Positions 46,651-54,618 of a stretch of DNA of 64,000 nucleotides are shown in pieces (position 1 is the first letter of the stretch; every line of letters begins with the position of its first letter). Under the pieces are notes generated by a model that was not told the DNA's origin, ran no database searches, and saw nothing but the letters and a program-made list of their open reading frames with translations. Position numbers and translations under genes: made by a program. The stretch comes from Candidatus Saccharibacteria bacterium UBA5148 (GTDB lineage Bacteria; Patescibacteriota; Saccharimonadia; Saccharimonadales; UBA4665): positions 107,294-171,293 of the forward strand of contig DHXU01000009.1 in the NCBI GenBank assembly GCA_002413835.1, given 5' to 3'.

Positions 46651-47067
46651 ATGATTACAAAATTAAAAAGAATCGTACTGACTCTGGCAGCGATTTTTGC
46701 CCTTGGAGCTCCTACACTCATACCTATCGCTGTACATGCTGAAGCACTCGATATCAAAGGCTCACTGAACTGTGGCGCTGATGTTGAAGTCGACAAGACT
46801 GGCTGTGCGCCGTCAGCTACTGCTGGCACCGGCCTCAGTGACCTGATCAAGAAAATCATCAACATCTTCTCTGTTATCGTCGGTGTTATCGCGGTTGTCA
46901 TGATTATCGTCGGTGGTCTGAAGTACATCACTTCCGGCGGCGATTCGAGCAACGTCTCAGGTGCCAAGAACACGATCATCTACGCTATCGTCGGTCTGAT
47001 CATCGTCGCGCTGGCTCAGTTCATCGTCCACTTCGTTCTATCGAATACTAGTAGTATCCAGGGATAA
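46651..47067 (+). CDS. VirB2-like pilin 6 (separately promoted)
   Basis: A 138-aa paralogue: signal helix (about 8-28, ending VHAEA), an exported stretch with two cysteines, and two helices (about 67-90 and 108-132) around KYITSGGDSSNVSGAKN. It has AAAGG before the ATG, its own extended -10 promoter 35-64 bp upstream, and a strong palindrome after its stop. This suggests it is the major subunit and the others are minor, an inference that expression data could test. Confidence 0.8.
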   Translation: MITKLKRIVLTLAAIFALGAPTLIPIAVHAEALDIKGSLNCGADVEVDKTGCAPSATAGTGLSDLIKKIINIFSVIVGVIAVVMIIVGGLKYITSGGDSSNVSGAKNTIIYAIVGLIIVALAQFIVHFVLSNTSSIQG

Positions 47068-47100
47068 TTCACTTTCCTCCGGTTCCGGCCTCCGGAATGC

Positions 47101-47130
47101 AAATACCCGCTCATATGAGCGGGTATTTTT
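47101..47130. terminator. Palindromic terminator after the pilin cluster
   Basis: A perfect 28-nt palindrome with GC-rich core ACCCGCTCATATGAGCGGGT, preceded by AAA and followed by five T, so it can end transcription from the pilins and possibly from the convergent hsp20 side. Confidence 0.8.
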
Positions 47131-47131
47131 G

Positions 47132-47178
47132 TGTCACATATAAACCCTGGGTCAGTTGCCCGGGGTTTATATGTGACA
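47132..47178. repeat. Long hairpin between pilins and hsp20
   Basis: A perfect 16-bp inverted repeat (47132-47147 and 47163-47178), extended to about 20 bp by a G-T and three G-C pairs, with a 7-nt loop. No T-run follows. It sits directly after the palindromic terminator, between convergent genes. Confidence 0.7.
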
Positions 47179-47212
47179 GATGCCTCAACCAAGAGACAAC
47201 CCAAGTGATGGT

Positions 47213-47695
47213 CTAGAGAATCTGAATCTTCTTGACCGTATCCTGTTTGACCTTGCCGAAGCTGATGGTCAGAACGCCGTCCTTCAGGACTGCTTCAATC
47301 TCCTCTTCCTTGACTGGAACAGGCAGTGCGATACTGCGGGAAAATTCACCCCAGTAACATTCCTGCAGGAAGTAGTTTTCGACGTCCTCTTCATTACCGG
47401 CGGACAGGGTGCCGCGGATAGTCAGGGTGTTGTCTGAGATACTGACATCAAGGTCGTGCTTGTTGACACCGGCAGTCCGGGCTTTGACGACTAAGCGTTC
47501 CTTGGTCTCGTAGACATCGACAGCCAGCTGCCCAGGTACGCTCTCTTCTTCGTCCCATTCGTCGGCTGCAGGAGCCTGTGGCTGTTGAGGTCCACTCTGT
47601 TGGCTGGGTGAGCCTAAGTCGTCATCGCCCAGGAAAGCTGCGGTCAGCTCATCCTCTTCCATCAGCAGATCGTCATCGCGAGTACGTCGCGCCAT
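47213..47695 (-). CDS. Hsp20/alpha-crystallin family small heat-shock protein
   Basis: A 160-aa chaperone. The N-terminal 60 residues are acidic, Gln/Pro-rich and variable. The alpha-crystallin domain (about 62-155) has the VKARTAGVNKHDLDVSISDNTL strand-turn and the GVLTISFGK motif near the end. It holds unfolding proteins against aggregation. GGAGG lies upstream of the ATG. No CIRCE or HAIR operator is evident in the 230-bp region upstream. Confidence 0.92.
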   Translation of the reverse strand: MARRTRDDDLLMEEDELTAAFLGDDDLGSPSQQSGPQQPQAPAADEWDEEESVPGQLAVDVYETKERLVVKARTAGVNKHDLDVSISDNTLTIRGTLSAGNEEDVENYFLQECYWGEFSRSIALPVPVKEEEIEAVLKDGVLTISFGKVKQDTVKKIQIL

Positions 47696-47927
47696 AATAA
47701 GTATCCTCCACGGTTGTTATAAACTTTGAATCAGTCATCACTGTCGTATAACAATCCCCTGATTCGGGGTCTGACTGTACAGTGTTTTGCAGCCTGTACC
47801 AATACGAGATTTGTATTATCTGGAACTGCTTGCGTTTTTGTGTTATTAAAAGTATATATAGATACGAAACACCTTGCAACCACGACAGGCATGATTTACA
47901 ACACATTAATCACAACATAAGCTTTGT

Positions 47928-48611
47928 ATGAAGATATTTGATTCCCTGCTCTCTCTGGTTGCACCGCACGATTGCCTTGGCTGCGGCGCTGAAGGTAACC
48001 TGTTATGCGTTGATTGCCGAGCCTGCCTGGCACCGGCTGTACCGCGTTGTTACAAGTGCCATACGACCAGCCCTGGTTTTACGACCTGCCCCGCTTGCCG
48101 GGCGGCGTCATCGTTAACCGTGGTGCGGCCGGCCGTGAAATACCAGGCATCCGCCAAAGACCTGATATGGAAACTGAAGTTCGGCCGCGGCCAGGGCGCC
48201 GCCGCCGAAGCGGCCGACATCATCTGCCAGCGGCTTGGTTTGCTGCCTCGCAAGCTCAGTGGAGCGACTATCGTTATCACCCATGCCCCGACGGCGACAT
48301 CGCGTGTGCGCCAGCGCGGCTATGATCAGGCGCAGCTGATAGCGCTGTCTCTGTCGCGTGAACTCGGGCTGCCATACCGCCGCCTGCTTGCCCGGCGCGG
48401 CCATCAGAAACAGATCGGTGCTTCCAAAGCCCGGCGGGCTCTGCAGCTGTCCGGTGCGTTTCATGCGGTGTACCCAGCACGTATCCGCGGCGCCCACGTC
48501 ATAGTCGTCGACGATGTTATTACCACCGGTGCGACGCTGGAAGCCGCTGCCACTGCCCTGCTGGCTGCCGGCGCCCGGCGGGTTGATGCAATCGTGCTGG
48601 CCCAGGCCTGA
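47928..48611 (+). CDS. comF: ComF family phosphoribosyltransferase-like protein
   Basis: A 227-aa ComF protein. The N-terminal zinc-binding region has four CxxC-type pairs between residues 17 and 60 (for example CLGCG and CPAC). The C-terminal type I PRTase domain carries the PRPP-loop VIVVDDVITTGAT. ComF is needed for DNA uptake in competent bacteria, relevant here because TM7 cells depend on scavenged nucleotides. The gene is monocistronic and ends at a bidirectional terminator shared with tRNA-Ser. Confidence 0.9.
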   Translation: MKIFDSLLSLVAPHDCLGCGAEGNLLCVDCRACLAPAVPRCYKCHTTSPGFTTCPACRAASSLTVVRPAVKYQASAKDLIWKLKFGRGQGAAAEAADIICQRLGLLPRKLSGATIVITHAPTATSRVRQRGYDQAQLIALSLSRELGLPYRRLLARRGHQKQIGASKARRALQLSGAFHAVYPARIRGAHVIVVDDVITTGATLEAAATALLAAGARRVDAIVLAQA

Positions 48612-48622
48612 AGTAGTTATTG

Positions 48623-48650
48623 CGCCATTTTGTCGCCATTTTGTCGCCAT
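48623..48650. repeat. Tandem 11-bp repeats after comF
   Basis: Two exact copies of CGCCATTTTGT (48623-48633 and 48634-48644) followed by a third partial copy CGCCAT (48645-48650) that forms the start of the terminator arm. Confidence 0.7.
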
Positions 48651-48690
48651 ATAAAAAGACCCGGCGTGCGCAGGGTCTTTTTATATGGCG
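48645..48690. terminator. Bidirectional terminator of comF and tRNA-Ser(GCU)
   Basis: A perfect 18-bp inverted repeat (48645-48662 and 48673-48690) with a 10-nt loop; each arm has an A5 or T5 tract beside a GACCC/GGGTC core. The right arm covers the last five nucleotides of the convergent tRNA, including its CCA. Confidence 0.85.
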
Positions 48691-48778
48691 GAGAGAGAGG
48701 GATTCGAACCCTCGCTGGAACTTGCGCCCCACTAATGATTTAGCAAACCATCCCCTTCAGCCACTTGGGTACCTCTCC
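48686..48778 (-). tRNA. tRNA-Ser (anticodon GCU)
   Basis: A 93-nt tRNA with genome-encoded CCA, a 7-bp acceptor (one G-U at the base), an anticodon loop with GCT in TTTGCTAAA context, a long class II variable arm, and GGTTCGAATCC in the T-arm. The long arm and anticodon define serine (AGC/AGU codons). Confidence 0.95.
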
Positions 48779-48824
48779 AGGTTCTATTGTCGGCTTCCCG
48801 GCTATTGTAACCCGATTTGTCATC

Positions 48825-48914
48825 TGGCGGAAGGGGTGGGATTCGAACCCACGGTACCCTTGCGGGCACGACAGTTTTCAAGACTGTTTCCATCGACCAC
48901 TCGGACACCCTTCC
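48825..48914 (-). tRNA. tRNA-Ser (anticodon UGA)
   Basis: A 90-nt tRNA with encoded CCA, acceptor GGAAGGG, anticodon loop CTTGAAA (TGA), long variable arm, and GGGTTCGAATCCC in the T-arm. It reads UCA-type serine codons. It lies 46 bp upstream of tRNA-Ser(GCU) on the same strand and may share its transcript. Confidence 0.95.
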
Positions 48915-49078
48915 ATGGCATCAGCTACGCAAATCTGGCCAAATAAGCGCACTAGTACTGATACTAACGGGGGTTGATTATAACAGATGTCACCGTGGAT
49001 GGCTACGGCAAGTCCGGGTTTTGCACCCCGTCTCGTATATCCGGCGTCTCCGGCTTTGTATCATGCTGCAAAATCTTG

Positions 49079-49084
49079 TACAAT
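49079..49084 (+). promoter_or_regulatory. -10 element of the 249-aa membrane gene (leaderless candidate)
   Basis: TACAAT in a TTGTACAAT context, followed after 7 nt by the ATG at 49092. The same TTGTACAAT precedes the gene starting at 61721. Confidence 0.5.
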
Positions 49085-49091
49085 GTCGCTT

Positions 49092-49841
49092 ATGGATGGC
49101 CAAAATAACAACCGCGACAGTCCTGTCGGCCACAGTGATCTCACCCCTGACGAAGCCATCTCGCTGCGCTCGGCGGGCGCTTCTAGTGAGGTGCCAGCTG
49201 ATAATTCCGCTGAACCTTCGCTGCAGCCTGCTGTGGCTGTCGCAATAACAGATTCGGCCGCACCATCATCGACACCACCGCAGCTGCAAACATGGCAGGC
49301 TGGCGACCCCGCCGCCTCCGCACAGACATCTGGCTTACCGCCAGCTGAACAGCCACGTGTTGCCACTGCGGGTCCAGCCCCTGATGATCTAGCCTGGACT
49401 GCTTCCGAATTCGTAGCACATCCCAAAACCATGACGTGGTACCTGGCACTTGCCGGAGTTACGCTGGCGGTCTTAGTACTCGCCTGGTTCATCGGCAGCC
49501 ACGATATCGTCACCGAAATCGTCGTCGTTATCTGCGGCGGCCTGTTCGGCTACATGGCCGGCCGACAGCCGCGCCAGATGCAGTACGGCCTGAGTGGCAA
49601 AGGCGTGCAGATCGGTATCAAGACCTATCCCTACCAGGATTTCCGGTCATTTGCTGTCGTCGACGAAGGCGCCTTCTCCAGCATCGATTTCATGCCCCTG
49701 AAGCGTTTTTCACCGATGATGAGCATCTATTATCATCCCGAGCAGGAAATGGACATCATGGAGCTCCTGACCCTTCACCTGCCCTTCGCTGCCCACCACC
49801 GCACCGCTATTGACGGGTTGATGCAGCGGATACGTTTTTAA
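49092..49841 (+). CDS. Membrane protein with PH-like C-terminal domain, unknown function
   Basis: A 249-aa protein. The frame is open back to 48987, but the ATG at 49092 follows a TTGTACAAT element by 7 nt and the upstream part looks non-coding; an ATG at 49083 is an alternative. The first 115 residues are Ser/Ala/Pro/Gln-rich and soluble. Two close transmembrane helices (about 118-136 and 141-160) lead to a C-terminal domain of about 85 aa with YGLSGKGVQIG and PYQDFRSF, resembling PH-like membrane-associated domains. Function unknown. Confidence 0.72.
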   Translation: MDGQNNNRDSPVGHSDLTPDEAISLRSAGASSEVPADNSAEPSLQPAVAVAITDSAAPSSTPPQLQTWQAGDPAASAQTSGLPPAEQPRVATAGPAPDDLAWTASEFVAHPKTMTWYLALAGVTLAVLVLAWFIGSHDIVTEIVVVICGGLFGYMAGRQPRQMQYGLSGKGVQIGIKTYPYQDFRSFAVVDEGAFSSIDFMPLKRFSPMMSIYYHPEQEMDIMELLTLHLPFAAHHRTAIDGLMQRIRF

Positions 49842-49850
49842 GACAGTCAT

Positions 49851-50534
49851 ATGGCCACCAAGAACCCCCGACTTACCCCAACCCGCAGTGTACGTGTCAA
49901 GCATGGGTTCGTACGCGCGCATCGGTTGGTATCGTTTATTTTCATTCTGGCCATTGTCGTAGCGGCTACTGGGTACGGTCTTTATGTTCACAATCAACAT
50001 GCACTGAAGGCCGACAAGGCCCGGTTCCTCCAAGCTGAGAGCGATATATCCAGCTTATCCAAGGAAATTATCGCTGTTACCGGCCAACCGCTCAAAGTTG
50101 ATAATAAAAAATTCTGCTCCCGGCCTCATTTGACTTATGAGAGAGGCCCTTTGTCTTGTGACGTCGATGTAACATATTTCTTCTCTGTTGATGATGAGTC
50201 GCAAGCTACTTTAATGTACAACAATGTAAACACAATCTTACAAGCAACGTGGTTGCGAAGCAGTATCAAATTTTCTGGGACTAAAGCCAACTCTACGGTT
50301 TTCCAAACAATCGACTCTAAAAATTATGTTGCAACAACGGATTACCAGCAAATATACGAATTTTATAACCTCGAGAATAAAGATTTACAATGCAATGCCG
50401 TATATAATTTTTATCTTGCGGAGAGTGCTCCCTACCCGGAGTATGTGAAGAGTGATGTGAGCAAGTATATTCTAGCTGTACGGCTAAGCTGTAGTGACTA
50501 CGCAAAACAAGAATATTACCCTTTGAATAATTAA
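49851..50534 (+). CDS. Single-pass membrane protein of unknown function
   Basis: A 227-aa protein with a basic N-terminus, one transmembrane helix (about 28-48), a short helical stretch, and an extracytoplasmic domain with four cysteines (about 85, 95, 179 and 216). No family is recognised. It starts 9 bp after the upstream membrane gene. From about residue 80 onward the DNA is noticeably more AT-rich than its neighbours, which may reflect a different origin for that part. Confidence 0.62.
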   Translation: MATKNPRLTPTRSVRVKHGFVRAHRLVSFIFILAIVVAATGYGLYVHNQHALKADKARFLQAESDISSLSKEIIAVTGQPLKVDNKKFCSRPHLTYERGPLSCDVDVTYFFSVDDESQATLMYNNVNTILQATWLRSSIKFSGTKANSTVFQTIDSKNYVATTDYQQIYEFYNLENKDLQCNAVYNFYLAESAPYPEYVKSDVSKYILAVRLSCSDYAKQEYYPLNN

Positions 50535-50604
50535 ATACTGCACATGCTTGCCTTCCAAGCCCTTCCGGATTATATTGCGGATTAAGTAGTAATAGGAGGC
50601 TGGT

Positions 50605-53070
50605 ATGCTCAGGAAGAGTGTGTTGCTGTTGTGTGCTGTCATAGTACTCACAGGCTTCGCAACCCGACTGGTTGGTGCAGCAGATTCGGCGGCGAGTCCG
50701 TGGGAATTGCCGACTAGTCCAACTATCCAAAAGTCTGTCGACCTTGCACCAAATACACTGCCGTCGGCAGCAAACTTTGACTGCAATAACACTTCAGTTA
50801 TGCCTTACGGCAGCACTACTTCTCAGGACGACTGTATGGTCACAGTCCCATTTGGTGAGGTAGGAACGAATGGCATTGTATTCAGCGGCACCACACAATC
50901 CATTCCCGTCGTACCAAGCTGGCCTTTTTACAGCCTGCGTCCCATACCAAACCAGAGCATGCTTATCACGTATTCCAGTGCCCCGATCGTGGGTGCCTAT
51001 ATGCATTTTTATATATCAATTCGTGACAAGATGCCTAGCATTCCGCAGTATATAAATGGGAGGTGGCAGTATACGATTACTGGAAGTCCTGATTTTAGTC
51101 TCAAAGATAACCAGGGTAATTTATTAGTAACTAATCCATCAGTGATGGGATTTTCACCGAATGGAAGCTGGATGGTAGTCGACCTTCCCTGGCAAGGCTT
51201 GGTGCGCGTTAATCTCGCAACCTTCCAGATACTGCCATTTGCGCCGTCATTGCAACAGGGCAATGACTACTCTAACCAACGCGCCCAATTAGCAATCAGC
51301 AACGACGGTAAGCAGGTAGTAATTAAGCCCAATAGCTTTGATAACTTCAAGGTATACGATCTGACCAGCTGTAGTTCTGATACGTCGATGCCCGTTGCAG
51401 CCGGCAGTACGCGGTGCGCCACCCGTGATTATTGGAACGACGTCACAAGCCAGATATCTGGATTTAAGGCCCTCTACCAGCCTCGTTTTGTGAATGACAC
51501 GCAGATATCATTCACGGCTCTCTATGATTACAATCCTGGTGATTTCAAAGCAGCGACATACACGATGACTGCACCTGGTATCTCGCCGTCCGGTATTGAG
51601 TATTTGGGGATGGGTGATTCATATGCCTCAGGTGAAGGTGCCTACGCTTATGTCGACGGTACCGATACTTCCAATAATGCATGTCATTTATCGACCAAGT
51701 CGTATGCCTATATACTCAGCGAGCAACTGTTTTCTAGCCGCCATGCGGTGTCTTGCTCTGGGGCGGTAACGAATGATATTGTCGATACTTCACTGTCATA
51801 TCACGGACAGGTTCATGACAAAATTGTTAAAGGAGATCGTGACAGAAGTTTCATAAACTCCATCCTCGCCACCTACACCCCCGGCTTTCTGGCCCAAACT
51901 GAATTTGTCGACAAGTATAAACCCGACGCAATCACGTTGTCTATTGGCGGTAATAACATCGGCTTCGCTGACATTATCAAGAGTTGCGTAACACCTATCA
52001 CGCTTCACTCAAGTTGCTACTCAACGTATGAGGACCGGCTTGAGCTTGATAATCATATTAATAATGTTTTTGACACCCTCGTCTCTACCTACAAGGCCAT
52101 TGCCCGTCCCGGTAAGCGTGTCTACGTCATCGGGTATCCACAGATTGCCGCCAGCGGGGGTGATTGTGCGCTTAATGTTCACCTTGATGATAGCGAAATC
52201 CAATTCGCAAATGACCTGGTTGACTATCTGGATCAGACGATTAGCCGCGCAGCCGACAAAGCCGGTGTACGATATGTTGATGTCAAAGATGTCTTTAATG
52301 GGCATAGATTGTGTGAGACGAAATCTTCAGACATAGCTGTCAATGGTCTGACCGCAGGTAATGATAAGGGCGTCGGACCACTGAAATTCTTAGGTAATGA
52401 GAGTTACCATCCCAACGTACTCGGCCACGAGCTCTATGCCCAGGCAATCCGTGCAAAAACGAACAATTTACGATTGGCAATGCCGGCTACTAATGCTGCG
52501 CTACAGGCTCCGCCCCTGCCAGCTTCGCTTGATGCCTCTGATTTGCTCAAAAGCGGCAGACAGGTTAATCAACTTGTGACGAGCGATAGTTTGGTGCCCG
52601 ATCTGATTGTGCGCGGTCAGGATTTTGCTATTTCTCTTGGCGACTCGACTGCTACGCTTAAGCCCGCTACTGCTTATAAAGTAGCTATCGGTAATAATGC
52701 GGCAGGTTTCGCTACCTTCACTACTGATCAGAATGGTAACCTGTCGGGCAACTTCCAAATTCCAACTGAGACGCAATCGGGATTTCAGAAACTACATGTC
52801 TACGGCCCAAACCTCTTCGGTCAGCCGCTTGATATTACAAAAACCGTCTATATAGCCGCTACAAGCACTGACTATAACGGTGATGGCGTTGCCAATGACA
52901 TCGATCCCTGCGCCCTGATTCTGGCCTCGCATGTCGATGTAGACAAAGACGGTATAGATGACGCCTGCGATCCACTGATTGGCGATGCTCCACCTCAGAA
53001 ATTGAGTCATCTATCGAGCTCGGTAACGCTGACCGGAAACTCTATGACAATCACAATATCACCACCTTGA
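50605..53070 (+). CDS. Secreted SGNH/GDSL-type hydrolase with calcium-binding-like C-terminus
   Basis: An 821-aa exported protein. A signal peptide (1-26, ending VGAAD) is followed by a beta-rich N-terminal region (about 30-325). An SGNH hydrolase domain (about 328-620) has the nucleophile motif GDSYASGEG near 335, GGNN near 448 and YHPN near 602. A beta domain follows, then a stretch of Asp-rich turns (DYNGDGVANDIDPC and DVDKDGIDDACDP) like thrombospondin-type-3 calcium repeats. It probably removes acyl groups from a glycan or lipid outside the cell. GGAGG precedes the ATG. Confidence 0.84.
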   Translation: MLRKSVLLLCAVIVLTGFATRLVGAADSAASPWELPTSPTIQKSVDLAPNTLPSAANFDCNNTSVMPYGSTTSQDDCMVTVPFGEVGTNGIVFSGTTQSIPVVPSWPFYSLRPIPNQSMLITYSSAPIVGAYMHFYISIRDKMPSIPQYINGRWQYTITGSPDFSLKDNQGNLLVTNPSVMGFSPNGSWMVVDLPWQGLVRVNLATFQILPFAPSLQQGNDYSNQRAQLAISNDGKQVVIKPNSFDNFKVYDLTSCSSDTSMPVAAGSTRCATRDYWNDVTSQISGFKALYQPRFVNDTQISFTALYDYNPGDFKAATYTMTAPGISPSGIEYLGMGDSYASGEGAYAYVDGTDTSNNACHLSTKSYAYILSEQLFSSRHAVSCSGAVTNDIVDTSLSYHGQVHDKIVKGDRDRSFINSILATYTPGFLAQTEFVDKYKPDAITLSIGGNNIGFADIIKSCVTPITLHSSCYSTYEDRLELDNHINNVFDTLVSTYKAIARPGKRVYVIGYPQIAASGGDCALNVHLDDSEIQFANDLVDYLDQTISRAADKAGVRYVDVKDVFNGHRLCETKSSDIAVNGLTAGNDKGVGPLKFLGNESYHPNVLGHELYAQAIRAKTNNLRLAMPATNAALQAPPLPASLDASDLLKSGRQVNQLVTSDSLVPDLIVRGQDFAISLGDSTATLKPATAYKVAIGNNAAGFATFTTDQNGNLSGNFQIPTETQSGFQKLHVYGPNLFGQPLDITKTVYIAATSTDYNGDGVANDIDPCALILASHVDVDKDGIDDACDPLIGDAPPQKLSHLSSSVTLTGNSMTITISPP

Positions 53071-53145
53071 TGCCAGAGTGAAAAATCTCATAACATGCTT
53101 TTGCTTTTCCCTCTATTCTGTAAATACCATAAGGAGTTTTACATA

Positions 53146-53283
53146 ATGCATTCTACGACAACACACACGACATCAGGACGAGTATCACGCCGCGGCCACC
53201 GCGAAGCTCAGGCTGCACGCCTGCTTTCAACAGTTGAGCCCTGCCTGCACACTGCTATCGCACCAGTCGATACCGGCCGATAA
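53146..53283 (+). CDS. Small basic protein of unknown function (45 aa)
   Basis: A 45-aa frame starting at an ATG with AAGGAG placed 10 nt upstream, and followed 22 bp later by a strong terminator, so it looks like a real monocistronic small gene. The longer frame from 53095 lacks a ribosome-binding site. The peptide has a Thr/His-rich start and an Arg-rich middle (RVSRRGHREAQAARLL). No family is recognised. Confidence 0.55.
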   Translation: MHSTTTHTTSGRVSRRGHREAQAARLLSTVEPCLHTAIAPVDTGR

Positions 53284-53304
53284 GTTTCATTACACATTTC
53301 CACC

Positions 53305-53330
53305 AAAACGCGCCTGTAATGGCGCGTTTT
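53305..53330 (+). terminator. Terminator after the 45-aa gene
   Basis: A 10-bp perfect stem (AAAACGCGCC and GGCGCGTTTT) with loop TGTAAT, ending in four T. Confidence 0.82.
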
Positions 53331-53475
53331 ACATATACACCCCTGTTATATTCTCCCCTACGTCAGTGTCCGCGGTAATGTGACCAACGACACACGCTCT
53401 ATGTTGAAAAATTCACATACGTAGCTTAGCTTATGCTTCAGACTAATAGATAGTAACTATAAAGGGAGGCATAGA

Positions 53476-53631
53476 ATGTCACGAAGATTCTTCGACAACA
53501 ACAAAGATTTAGACACGGAAGCCGAGAGCGCACGCCGCAAGTCCTTTATAGAGCGCATGGAGCGCAAGCTTGAATTCAAGAAATCGATTGCCAACCCTCA
53601 CTACGAGGACGATCGTTACTTGATTCGCTAA
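53476..53631 (+). CDS. Small charged protein of unknown function (51 aa)
   Basis: A 51-aa frame with GGGAGG about 7 nt before the ATG and a perfect terminator 26 bp after the stop, a clean monocistronic layout. The peptide (starting MSRRFFDNN) is helical and highly charged, with ESARRKSFIERMERKLEFKK in the middle and a DDRYLIR end. It is probably cytoplasmic; no family is recognised. Confidence 0.62.
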   Translation: MSRRFFDNNKDLDTEAESARRKSFIERMERKLEFKKSIANPHYEDDRYLIR

Positions 53632-53656
53632 TCTGTCGTCTAAATACCGCTACTGC

Positions 53657-53683
53657 ACAGCTCCCAAATTGGGAGCTGTTTTT
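53657..53683 (+). terminator. Terminator after the 51-aa gene
   Basis: A 9-bp stem ACAGCTCCC/GGGAGCTGT with loop AAATT, followed by a T-run. Confidence 0.87.
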
Positions 53684-53793
53684 GTACTATCGGCGTGTGC
53701 ATGGTGATATAGAGAAACAAAGGGGATCCGCGCAGCTGAAAGTACGGACGTACCTCCCGGGGGCGCGGGTCTGGAATAATCTACAGCAAATAT

Positions 53794-54189
53794 CTACGCT
53801 GTTGCCCGGCTGGTAATTGTCACCAGCTTGGCGATGCCATAGGCGATTAGGGCGTATATCAGCATGGCGAGCAGCGTGAACATCTCGAAGCGGGCTTGTC
53901 CGGCGGTAAAGTTGTAATTGAATATACCGAAGAACGGTGCGACGAGCGGAGCGGTAATACTATATACGAAACTGACAAAACCGCTGCCGGCGTTGGCGCC
54001 GAGTAGGGCCAGCAAAAAGCGCAGGCCGAGTAGTACCAGGATGACGCCGGCGATGAACCAGACGACGCGAGCTGCGACGTTCTTGTGAAAATCCTGTTCG
54101 GCAACTGGGTTTTCAACCTGTCGGGTAGTTTGGACGGCATCTCCGTCCTGGACGGTGGTTTCTCTGACTTGTCGTTCGGCTAATGCCAT
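53794..54189 (-). CDS. YGGT family membrane protein
   Basis: A 131-aa protein with a polar N-terminus (about 1-37), a first helix (about 40-64), a re-entrant stretch with SGFVSFVYSITAPLVAPFFGIF characteristic of YGGT, and a C-terminal helix (about 103-125). YGGT proteins are implicated in osmotic tolerance and cell-division-site membranes; the role here is unknown. AAGGAG precedes the ATG. Confidence 0.78.
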   Translation of the reverse strand: MALAERQVRETTVQDGDAVQTTRQVENPVAEQDFHKNVAARVVWFIAGVILVLLGLRFLLALLGANAGSGFVSFVYSITAPLVAPFFGIFNYNFTAGQARFEMFTLLAMLIYALIAYGIAKLVTITSRATA

Positions 54190-54231
54190 GGGGGACTCCT
54201 TGGTTGGTTATTGATGTGAGTGTATATGAAA

Positions 54232-54249
54232 GGAGCCCCGAAGGGCTCC
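54232..54249 (-). terminator. Terminator of the 50-aa membrane gene
   Basis: A 7-bp stem GGAGCCC/GGGCTCC with tetraloop, followed by TTT on the minus strand. It sits between the 50-aa gene and the YGGT gene. Confidence 0.7.
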
Positions 54250-54264
54250 CCTGTCGCTAGGATA

Positions 54265-54417
54265 TTAGACGTGCGTCCGGCGTCGTGCGACGAGCATGTC
54301 GTACAGGAAGACTGCCAGGGCGACGACGAGTAAGAAGTGGATCATTGAGCCACCGATACCTGCGATGAGGCCGAGTAACCATAAGACTGCTATAACTGCT
54401 GCTATTGTCGTGAGCAT
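54265..54417 (-). CDS. Small DUF5670/Lmo0937-type membrane protein (50 aa)
   Basis: A 50-aa protein from the ATG at 54417, chosen because AAGGAG lies 9 nt upstream; an in-frame extension to 54456 has no such site. Two hydrophobic helices (about 3-19 and 24-41) end in a short Arg-rich tail, the layout of Lmo0937-like stress-linked membrane peptides. Its stop is followed by a small terminator. Confidence 0.7.
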   Translation of the reverse strand: MLTTIAAVIAVLWLLGLIAGIGGSMIHFLLVVALAVFLYDMLVARRRTHV

Positions 54418-54618
54418 ACTGTTTCTCCTTGTTATTACACTTACTATTCTATTCAACGGTTTAACTACTCGCAGTTAAATTTACCACAGCATTCTTTGGA
54501 TTATGCGGTAGTAACAGAGGTGGAGACGGTATTGTTTATGGCTTGGTAGCGATAGCAAGTGCTGATACCGATCATCCGCCGCGACTCACGGATGAGTTGC
54601 TTGCCTGGCGTCGTAGTC

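Noticed and set aside
47700..47927. CIRCE or HAIR heat-shock operator upstream of hsp20
   Set aside because: Only short 4-5-bp inverted repeats are present and neither consensus is matched.
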